Origin: Microvirga lotononidis
GTDB lineage: Bacteria; Pseudomonadota; Alphaproteobacteria; Rhizobiales; Beijerinckiaceae
Direction: 5' to 3'
Length of the DNA: 64,000 nt
Assembly (NCBI RefSeq): GCF_034627025.1
Contig: NZ_CP141048.1
Coordinates: 1,624,001-1,688,000 of the forward strand
This document shows positions 11,847 through 18,048 of this stretch, piece after piece. Position numbers and translations under genes: made by a program. Below the pieces are notes generated by a model that worked only from the letters and a program-made list of their open reading frames with translations, was not told the DNA's origin and searched no databases. How positions within the stretch are numbered: the stretch's first letter is position 1; every line of letters begins with the position of its first letter.

Positions 11847-12338
11847 CTACAGCAGGTTTATAGGTGACATGCGAGCCAACTGAGCTTTAACAGCTTCAGC
11901 GCGCCCTTGGTTGACCAGCTGCTCCGCCGTCTGTCCGTCGAGACCGGGCAGAGGCCGTGTCCGGTACCAGGCAACTGCACGTGCCGTAGAGCCTACCCAG
12001 GGAATAACCAGATTGATGACTTCAATCGCATCTGTGAACCGATCTGATCTGCTCTTGTCAGGTGGATTGTGACCTTCGAGTATAGCAGCCGACAGTGCTT
12101 GTTGATCTCGAGATAGCCCAGGATCCCGCAGACTATGGTTTTCTCTCTGCCTTTCTCGCCTCATCGCAATCTCGTTGAGAACGACGGCGCACCATCCCAG
12201 AGCACAGACAAGAGAAGGCGTTACAACGGAATATAGAAACCAAAACCCATTGAGGTGCCCTGCCCGATATGCCGACCAGCCGGCAAGCACCATGAGGGCA
12301 GGAAAGACAATGCCGAAGAAAAGCGGCGACTTGTACAT
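11847..12338 (-). CDS. Membrane-anchored protein with DUF2384 (MbcA/ParS/Xre antitoxin C-terminal)-like domain
   Basis: This protein of about 163 residues has two N-terminal membrane helices (SPLFFGIVFPALMVLAGW and a second starting near residue 30), a basic linker, and a C-terminal segment AVAWYRTRPLPGLDGQTAEQ followed by LVNQGRAEAVKAQL. That segment fits the toxin-binding domain of MbcA/ParS/Xre antitoxins, which partner RES-domain toxins. The helix-turn-helix usual in such antitoxins is replaced by membrane helices. The ATG at 12338 is preferred to an upstream TTG because GAGG precedes it. No RES toxin is recognised next to it. The domain call is from memory of the motif, not a search. Confidence 0.6.
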   Translation of the reverse strand: MYKSPLFFGIVFPALMVLAGWSAYRAGHLNGFWFLYSVVTPSLVCALGWCAVVLNEIAMRRERQRENHSLRDPGLSRDQQALSAAILEGHNPPDKSRSDRFTDAIEVINLVIPWVGSTARAVAWYRTRPLPGLDGQTAEQLVNQGRAEAVKAQLARMSPINLL

Positions 12339-12446
12339 GCTGGCCTCTAGCAACTGGTCACGGGAAGCAGCCGACGGTTAAAAACTTCATGTGGCAGCCA
12401 ACAACCTCTGCTGAAGTGAACGCAATTACGCTTGTGGCAACAGCAA

Positions 12447-12686
12447 TCAATGACGATGCTTTCTACCCGATGGCAGACCTTTAAGGACAGATATGGCGCT
12501 GTCATCGTACCCGTCGGCTACCATTGTTACTTCCGATAGCTTATCTGCCAAGGCACGTTTGATCACATCTTCGATCTCACTCAGGAGTAAGCCGCAGCCC
12601 GCTAGCCTTTGAACAAGCGCCATGATAGAGGGATCGAGTGGCTGGAATTCAGACCAATGGTCTTCACTGTCGTAAGAACGGATCAC
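12447..12686 (-). CDS. Small hypothetical protein
   Basis: This acidic protein of about 79 residues has a helical middle (PSIMALVQRLAGCGLLLSEI) and no recognised domain. GTG at 12686 is chosen because GGAGG lies 5 bases upstream; a TTG at 12698 would overlap that site. It lies between two other unrecognised minus-strand genes in an AT-richer patch, and the three could form a small operon. The function is unknown. Confidence 0.5.
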   Translation of the reverse strand: MIRSYDSEDHWSEFQPLDPSIMALVQRLAGCGLLLSEIEDVIKRALADKLSEVTMVADGYDDSAISVLKGLPSGRKHRH

Positions 12687-12726
12687 TTGGTCCTCCAACG
12701 TTCAGCTTCACGAATTTCCCGCGTAC

Positions 12727-13146
12727 TCAGCCAGGGATACCTTCTGGCGGAATCCTGCCATCTTTTCCAAACCGGAAACTCTCGACGTGGATCTCCCCTC
12801 TGGGATCAACCCGTCCATAAACCATCCCCGGAAACGTCTGAGAGCCCAAGGTCTGGAATCCATCCGGGAAGACTGCAGTATAATGCATCAGGACACGGGC
12901 CCGACCATCAAAGCGTCGATCTGGATGAACAGCAATCGAGGTTGCACTACATTCAATGCCATGGAAGCTGAATGCGATATCCTTGTCGTGGTAGTAGTCG
13001 GCAATAGACGACCATCCAGGGAGCCCCCAATTGGAGCCAAGCGGACTTGCTCGGCTATTTTCTTGCATAGCTCCGGAGAGGTGGTGAAATCGGAGTCCAT
13101 GGCTCCACCTATCGATCTGTTTCACTGCGGAGTAGTGCTCAAACAC
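12727..13146 (-). CDS. Hypothetical protein, possibly 5'-truncated
   Basis: This 139-residue frame is rich in His, Trp and aromatic residues, with stretches such as DYYHDKDIAFSFHGIEC and SQTFPGMVYGRVDPRGEIHV that look like beta strands of a real globular domain. It is not recognised. The only start is a GTG without a clear ribosome site. The frame stays open for 12 more codons upstream with no ATG, so the 5' end may be lost. It could be a remnant of a larger effector or immunity gene, but nothing visible proves this. Confidence 0.45.
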   Translation of the reverse strand: MFEHYSAVKQIDRWSHGLRFHHLSGAMQENSRASPLGSNWGLPGWSSIADYYHDKDIAFSFHGIECSATSIAVHPDRRFDGRARVLMHYTAVFPDGFQTLGSQTFPGMVYGRVDPRGEIHVESFRFGKDGRIPPEGIPG

Positions 13147-13523
13147 ACATTTGGGTCAACGAAGCTATCTCCGGGCGACTATGATCGAGCACCATCATCC
13201 AAAAGAGCACCGTTAAACCCGAACCGCTCACTCTGAGAAAAGATAGCATAAAGATCTCCGCAAATCCATTTGCTATCTATTTATTGCCCACTCCAAAAGT
13301 TTCAGACCTGTAGTTCCGAAATAATTGGCATGTTGATTTGCTTTTAATTCGGCAACATAAACAGAACTGGTTTGCACTCTCAACAGATATCAACCTATTT
13401 ATTTATCATGATTAAGAGGCTGACGAACAATCTTATTGCTCGGTACAAGTGTTTTATTCAACATAGTTTTGGTGCTGGCCGCTGCCGCGGATGTGGGCTG
13501 TTTGACGATCCAGGAGCCCTGCC
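13147..13523. other. AT-rich gene-free stretch before the IS5 remnant
   Basis: About 375 bases of clearly AT-richer sequence with no supported gene. The right part, from about 13465, becomes GC-rich again and probably belongs to the transposase gene leader. No terminal inverted repeat could be identified by eye. Confidence 0.5.
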
Positions 13524-13946
13524 ATGGATTCCTGTTTCTATGCCAGCGATCTCACCGATGCCGAATGGGCGCTGCTCGCGCCCCTTATTCTCTGCAGACA
13601 TCCGGCTGGGCGGCGACAAATCTATCCGTTATGGAGCATCGTCGATGCGATCTTCTACCTGCTGCGCACCGGCGCTCAATGGCGGCTGCTGCCGCATGAG
13701 TACCCTCCGCGATGCCCCATCTTCTACCACTACGCCCAGTGGCGCGAGGACGGCACCTGGGAGCACGTGACCAAGGTTCTGCGCGAGAGTGACCGCTGCA
13801 GGATCGGCCGCAATTCGCAGCCCACAGCCGCGATCCTCGACATCCAATCAGTCAAGACTACTGAGATGGACGGACCGCGTGGCTATGATGGCGCCAAGAA
13901 GGTCAAGGCTCGCAAGCACCATCTGCTGATTGATACGCAATATTGA
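13524..13946 (+). pseudogene. IS5-family transposase, 3'-truncated
   Basis: The 140-residue frame begins with the typical IS5-family N-terminus (SDLTDAEWALLAPL, then a YPLWSIVDAIFYLLRTGAQW segment). It continues through the first catalytic-domain strand, AAILDIQSVKTTEMDGPRGY, to KARKHHLLIDT, then stops. A complete transposase of this group would have a further 120 or so residues with the remaining DDE acids, so this copy is inactive. It marks past insertion activity at the edge of the CDI locus. Confidence 0.85.
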
Positions 13947-13996
13947 GCCTCAAACTTAATGCGGCGAAGCGTGTAACTAAGACACATAATGTGCTT

Positions 13997-14057
13997 GAGT
14001 CAGGCTTTTATGTCATGGCGGCCACTTTGAGTCAGCTTTCTCTGGAATCAGAGTCAG
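13997..14057. repeat. Three GAGTCAG motifs, spaced 32 and 22 bp
   Basis: GAGTCAG occurs at 13997-14003, 14029-14035 and 14051-14057. It is the reverse complement of the CTGACTC motif at 5682-5732, and the second and third copies keep the 22-bp period seen there. The two clusters point in opposite directions and enclose about 8.3 kb. A related AGAGTCTGACT lies at 14096-14106. Confidence 0.5.
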
Positions 14058-14157
14058 AGTTTTGATGCGTACTTCCCTAGGAGGAAGCTGCAAACAGAGT
14101 CTGACTTATGGTGTCTCGTACATCCACTTTGGGTACCGTCAGAAATAATCGGAAACC

Positions 14158-14197
14158 CTTCGCATTAAACGCTAAATTTCGTCACTAATGCGAAGGA
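14158..14197. repeat. 11-bp perfect inverted repeat
   Basis: CCTTCGCATTA at 14158-14168 and TAATGCGAAGG at 14187-14197 are perfect inverted repeats with 18 bases between them. The 10-mer TAATGCGAAG also occurs just after gyrB at 5603-5612. This could be a recombination or element-end site. No integrase or recombinase gene is present in the window. Confidence 0.4.
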
Positions 14198-14370
14198 CTT
14201 CGCAAAAACTAATTCTGGCAATAAGTTACGCACTATTCAGCATACATAGGTTCGATCGCAACAGCTTTGCGGTCGGACCACTTTTAAGTTGGGGCGCCCT
14301 TAGTTCGAGGACTCGGTACAAAGTGTCTCAAATAGGCAATTGGAAGCCGGTCCAAGTGTCTAAACGAACT

Positions 14371-14859
14371 CTAAGCACAGCGCTCAAAGGCAGCTCGAAT
14401 TGCTGCTCCGACCTCGCCCGGAGAACTGTCCGCTGGAAGCACGATAGTTTCCTCCTCTCCCCGACCGCTCCAACCTTCAAGTTTCTCGTGAACCGTAGGC
14501 TCGATTGTTAATACATCATCTGAAATGGTTAGGTTGCAACTCAGCATGCTTTTGAATAATGCTCTTTTCGTTTTAAAGCCATGCTTCTGCATCAGCTCGT
14601 CAATCCATAGATCATGATCTCTTTTAAGCCGACCAAGCTCAAAAAAATCGGGAATCTGCTCTAGTGACAAAAACCTGCTTTTGCCCAAGCATTCTTGGGC
14701 AGCAATACCGAGATCTCTCTCGTTAATAGTCGCTGGAACTATACAATAAGCACGCCCTATCTCAATTGCGGAACCCCTATAACCAGAATGGGTCACGATT
14801 GAAATAAAATCTGCTGTTTTATATGCAACAGACCATTTTTTGGGTTTGACATTTTTCAT
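14371..14859 (-). CDS. cdiI: CdiI-family contact-dependent growth inhibition immunity protein
   Basis: This 162-residue cytoplasmic immunity protein should bind and neutralise the toxin tail encoded immediately upstream. It fits the CdiI/DUF1436 family: an N-terminal SVAYKTADFISIVTHSGYRG, a GFKTKRALFKSM segment near the middle and a C-terminus with GEVGAAIRAAFERC. Its ATG lies one base after the stop of the toxin gene, so the two are translationally coupled, as expected for a toxin/immunity pair. It is the last gene of the CDI array. Confidence 0.85.
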   Translation of the reverse strand: MKNVKPKKWSVAYKTADFISIVTHSGYRGSAIEIGRAYCIVPATINERDLGIAAQECLGKSRFLSLEQIPDFFELGRLKRDHDLWIDELMQKHGFKTKRALFKSMLSCNLTISDDVLTIEPTVHEKLEGWSGRGEEETIVLPADSSPGEVGAAIRAAFERCA

Positions 14860-14860
14860 C

Positions 14861-16432
14861 TTATTTCACCACAGTCACTATTAGCTTAACGCTTTGCATA
14901 TTGTTGCCAGCTGCGTATTCGACTGCTCTGTTGATTTGCTCCCATTGTGCTGATGTGGTTCCTGCTGGGACGGCCACTTGAAGTTGACGGACCTCAATAT
15001 GATTAGGATCAACGCTTCTGTTATCTAACCTGTACGTTTTATTATAGTTTGCCATATCATCGATATTGGCCTTCAGCGAGTAGTACACCTGCTTAGGATC
15101 CGCGAGCTTCGCAGCCGTCATCGTGTCTAGGGTCTTTGCACTTGTGGCAACGCCGCTTGCTTCGTCGAAGAAGTCGAATGTCTTGAAATTAGCAGGGAGC
15201 CTGGAGCCTTTTGGCAGTTGTCCTGCCAAGTAGTCCTTCCAAGGCATACCCTGTTCGAGAATCTCTCCACCCCATTTGATATTGGCGTCAAGAATTTTTG
15301 TTCCTTTGAGCGAGATTTTGCCCAAGCCGAGTTCAGCCGCCTCAGCAATCTTCGGGACTGCGGACTTGAGAACTTTAAGCGTTCCTTTGCCAAGAGCCCC
15401 GCCCGCGCCGCCAGATGCAATGATTGACCCCACTTCATATGCCAGCTCGCCTTCGATGCGCCCCATGGCAACATAATCGCCTTGCGCTGAAGCTTGCGCG
15501 TACAGGATAGCCTTATCCTGTACGCTATTGACCACTTCGACTGCCGCACCCTTAAGCGTGCCGGCAGGGTCTTTGAGCATGGTCACAACCTGATCGCGCA
15601 TTGCCCCAAAGAACTGCTCCGCCTCCTTGCGGCGCGGGTCGTCGGCACCATAGGTCAATGCAACGGCATAAGCCCCGAGATCTCCCATCGCCCGGAGGTC
15701 ACTTCCGGCCGCAGCAAGCGCTCCCGCTGCAAATCCGGTGGAGGCTGCGCCGCTCCCGATTGTACTCCGCTCTAAGATCCCTAAAGCCACCTTCCCGGCT
15801 GCATACCAGCAGCTATCCTGCTCGCTCTTGCTCAGATAAACGGTCTCGCCAGTGCTCAACTGCACCGGACAGCCTCCGCTGGCATACGCCGGTGTGAACA
15901 GCAGGTCGTGCAGGTTGAAGCTTTGTTGGCCGCAATGCGACAAGCTAGCCGCGAGGGCCTTGTAGTCGAGCTCCCCGCTGTTCAGCGCAGCACCGACACG
16001 TGAAGCATTCGGGCTGCCGAGTTGGCTCAGGATTCCGCCGAGTGCCTTGTCTACCGTTTTTCCAAGCGCTCCGCCTGCTGCCGCAAGCTGATCAATGCCA
16101 TTTCTGACATTATTGGGAAGATTTTCGAAGTTTCGGATATTTGCTTGAATGCCTTCGAATCCGGATGCGATCTCCTGGACCGCATTGGTTGATGCATAGA
16201 CCTGCACGCCCGCGCGTTCATTCTTGGTGATGACCTGCGCTTCATCGACATCGCGGTTGATGTCCTTGACGTCCTGCTTCTGCTTGTCCTTGTCGCGGAC
16301 CGTGATGGTGCCTGCCCCAATCGTCGCCTGCGTCACCTGCTCGATGTCGTGGCTGGCGTACGAGCCCGACACGTTCACGCCCGTGCTGGTCGGCGTCTGG
16401 CCGTTCGGCAGGGTCTGCGTGCCGAGCGTCAC
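14861..16432 (-). CDS. Orphan cdiA C-terminal module: pretoxin region plus PD-(D/E)XK-like nuclease toxin
   Basis: This 523-residue frame begins inside cdiA sequence (a segment shared with the truncated cdiA at 18.5 kb), lacks a proper start and encodes no secretion signal. After the shared junction (INRDVDEAQVITKN) comes a 300-residue pretoxin region with hydrophobic Gly/Ala helices. The last 140 or so residues are a CdiA-CT nuclease domain: KWGGEILEQGMPWKDYL, NFKTFDFFDEASG and ATSAKTLD supply the E, D and SxK pattern of PD-(D/E)XK nucleases such as those of E. coli EC869 and B. pseudomallei 1026b. The DNase or tRNase target cannot be told. In orphan modules the tail becomes active only after recombination into an intact cdiA. 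Confidence 0.8.
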   Translation of the reverse strand: MTLGTQTLPNGQTPTSTGVNVSGSYASHDIEQVTQATIGAGTITVRDKDKQKQDVKDINRDVDEAQVITKNERAGVQVYASTNAVQEIASGFEGIQANIRNFENLPNNVRNGIDQLAAAGGALGKTVDKALGGILSQLGSPNASRVGAALNSGELDYKALAASLSHCGQQSFNLHDLLFTPAYASGGCPVQLSTGETVYLSKSEQDSCWYAAGKVALGILERSTIGSGAASTGFAAGALAAAGSDLRAMGDLGAYAVALTYGADDPRRKEAEQFFGAMRDQVVTMLKDPAGTLKGAAVEVVNSVQDKAILYAQASAQGDYVAMGRIEGELAYEVGSIIASGGAGGALGKGTLKVLKSAVPKIAEAAELGLGKISLKGTKILDANIKWGGEILEQGMPWKDYLAGQLPKGSRLPANFKTFDFFDEASGVATSAKTLDTMTAAKLADPKQVYYSLKANIDDMANYNKTYRLDNRSVDPNHIEVRQLQVAVPAGTTSAQWEQINRAVEYAAGNNMQSVKLIVTVVK

Positions 16433-16446
16433 TTCCGCCTAATCGT
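16321..16446 (-). repeat. cdiA junction repeat, copy 3
   Basis: This segment is nearly identical to 18511-18629 of the truncated cdiA and encodes the same TGVNVSGSYASHDIEQVTQA stretch. A more diverged match continues to about 16507 (GAGCGTGGCGGTGTCGAG is shared with 18678-18695). The homology ends where the toxin tails begin to differ, so it could serve as a crossover site for toxin exchange. Confidence 0.75.
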
Positions 16447-16589
16447 TGATTGAGATGCCCGTGCAGCGGTCCTAGATGCCTTTGAATTCGAGCGTGGCGG
16501 TGTCGAGAGCTACGCCGTTCAACCAGACCTGCTCTCTTATTGATGCAGTTAAGGTTCGGTAAATCGACTCACCCCTGCAAACGAAAATC

Positions 16590-16904
16590 TTACACTACTT
16601 TATACGCCATGCATGTATCGGTGAAAGTAAACGTCATTGTTACGCATCGCATTGCTTCTACATAACTCAAAACAATATGTCCTCTTCTACCTGTTGATGG
16701 CATATGGGTTTTAAACTCAACGAGATTTTTGGTCCATTTTACATCACTTATCTCATAATCCTCCCCGTCAATATAGTCACGGCCGGTGACTTTTAGGCCA
16801 TCTAAATCAGCAGATATCTCATATTCTGTCCTGGCATCATCTTCTTCAGTACGCCAACGTCCGACCAAAGGGTGCCCGGCCAAAATTTTCGTAACATTAG
16901 GCAT
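16590..16904 (-). CDS. Predicted immunity protein of the second CDI cassette
   Basis: This protein of 104 residues starts 5 bases after the preceding toxin module, with AAGGA overlapping that stop. It opens with HPLVGRWRTEEDDARTEYEI and is predicted to be mostly beta strands ending in FTFTDTCMAYKVV, like the small beta-sandwich or lipocalin-like immunity proteins found beside polymorphic toxins. It is assigned as immunity by position, size and this style of sequence rather than by a named family. It would protect against the tail encoded at 16910-17602. Confidence 0.7.
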   Translation of the reverse strand: MPNVTKILAGHPLVGRWRTEEDDARTEYEISADLDGLKVTGRDYIDGEDYEISDVKWTKNLVEFKTHMPSTGRRGHIVLSYVEAMRCVTMTFTFTDTCMAYKVV

Positions 16905-16909
16905 TCTAT

Positions 16910-17602
16910 TTAATCCTTGTTACCACCTGGGAAGCCGGGTGGCATTGGCTTAACTATCTTCTTCCCTGTCTGGGGGTGGATATAAATGACCTTGGTCGGA
17001 TCTGTCGGATGAGGCCTAAGGTGTTTGAAAGGATTATCAGTCCCATTAGGACTTCCCGAGAAGCCTCTCTCTCCTTTTATCTGTGCATATTGTGCTAAAT
17101 CTGGATTCTCTGAAAGTTTAGCCTCCCAGCGATCCATTATATCTCTTGACTGTTCCACACAGGCGTCGCTCTTTGCGCAAATAGATGCCGTCGACTTAAT
17201 AGTGCCGCTGAATTCATCGCCCAGACCAGAGGGGTCAAGTAACATCTGCATTACAGCATATGCCAGATCAAGACCACCGATATCGCCCTTCCCTACAGCG
17301 TTACTTACGTCATCTGGGATGGCAGCGCTTGAGGTAAAGTTTTTGTCGGCTATTTTTTCAATGTTTTCACGTATACCTTTGAAACCAGTCGCAAGTTCTT
17401 GAAGTGCGTCAGATGACAGATGTACCTCTACTCCTGCCTTTTCTTCCTTCGTGATGATCTGAGTTGAACCAGCTTCGCGGTTGATCATAGCCGCATCCTG
17501 CTTCTGCTTGTCCTTGTCGCGGATCGTGATCGTGCCCTCGCCGATGGTGGCTTTCGTCACCTGCTGGATATCATGGCTGGCGTACGAGCCGGACACGTTC
17601 AC
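16910..17602 (-). CDS. Orphan cdiA C-terminal module with a small basic toxin tail
   Basis: Like its neighbour, this 230-residue frame opens inside cdiA sequence; homology to cdiA runs to 17624, after which the match ends abruptly. There is no genuine start or signal. After the junction (TIRDKDKQKQDAAMINREAG) comes a short pretoxin and a compact tail: NGTDNPFKHLRPHPTDPTKV followed by HPQTGKKIVKPMPPGF. Tails of this His/Pro/Lys-rich type occur at the ends of Rhs and CdiA proteins (possibly the Ntox17 class, tentative). Toxic activity is inferred only from position. Confidence 0.7.
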   Translation of the reverse strand: MNVSGSYASHDIQQVTKATIGEGTITIRDKDKQKQDAAMINREAGSTQIITKEEKAGVEVHLSSDALQELATGFKGIRENIEKIADKNFTSSAAIPDDVSNAVGKGDIGGLDLAYAVMQMLLDPSGLGDEFSGTIKSTASICAKSDACVEQSRDIMDRWEAKLSENPDLAQYAQIKGERGFSGSPNGTDNPFKHLRPHPTDPTKVIYIHPQTGKKIVKPMPPGFPGGNKD

Positions 17603-17624
17603 GCCCGTGCTGGTCGGCGTCTGG
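17541..17624 (-). repeat. cdiA junction repeat, copy 2
   Basis: This is the shortest and most diverged copy of the shared cdiA junction tract. It matches 18511-18594 with scattered differences and ends sharply at 17624, after which the sequence is unrelated to cdiA. Confidence 0.7.
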
Positions 17625-17717
17625 CCGTTTTGAAGTCCTAGATACTCTTGACCCCAAGCCCGCCGCCCTCAAACGCCAACCGGCGGGGTCGAGGACGAGA
17701 GAACATCAGCCTATTTA

Positions 17718-18023
17718 TCACCTCGTGTATTCGCTCGGTTTGATCAAGTCATCGATCCCGACATGTTCCAGCCTTTCTCTTGCTTTTCTATAAACTTCAA
17801 TAACAGGATTCTCCTCACTTGCCCTGCCGTACCAGTATTTGGCAGCATGAAGATCACCCAGCTTTTCATAGCAATAACCAATTCTTTCGCCGTAAAATCC
17901 GGCCTCAAGCGTTGAGTCGCCATCAATCATGAAAAAATATATTTTAAGAGCATCTCTGAAATTACGTTCATCTACAAGTTTTCTCGCAACTGTGTTCAAA
18001 GCATTGTAATTATACCTTGGCAT
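17718..18023 (-). CDS. Predicted TPR-like immunity protein of the truncated cdiA
   Basis: This 101-residue protein begins 25 bases after the cdiA stop, with GGAG at a good distance from the ATG. The sequence has repeated helical pairs (FRDALKIYFFMIDGD, GYCYEKLGDLHAAKYWYGRA) like tetratricopeptide repeats. It is placed exactly where the cognate immunity gene of a CDI system must be. The immunity role is inferred from synteny; the family is not a well-known CdiI type. Confidence 0.7.
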   Translation of the reverse strand: MPRYNYNALNTVARKLVDERNFRDALKIYFFMIDGDSTLEAGFYGERIGYCYEKLGDLHAAKYWYGRASEENPVIEVYRKARERLEHVGIDDLIKPSEYTR

Positions 18024-18048
18024 TATGAGGCTCCAAATCTGCTACAAC

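Larger units (their letters stand above)
13947..14370. other. Gene-free stretch with repeat remnants
   Basis: About 420 bases between the truncated transposase and the cdiI-type immunity gene. It contains the GAGTCAG cluster (13997-14057) and a long inverted repeat (14158-14197). No gene is supported. It looks like stacked ends of mobile elements. Confidence 0.5.

Noticed and set aside
13372..13770. 132-codon plus-strand frame overlapping the IS5 transposase
   Set aside because: The transposase frame at 13524 is clearly the coding one; this frame is low-complexity.
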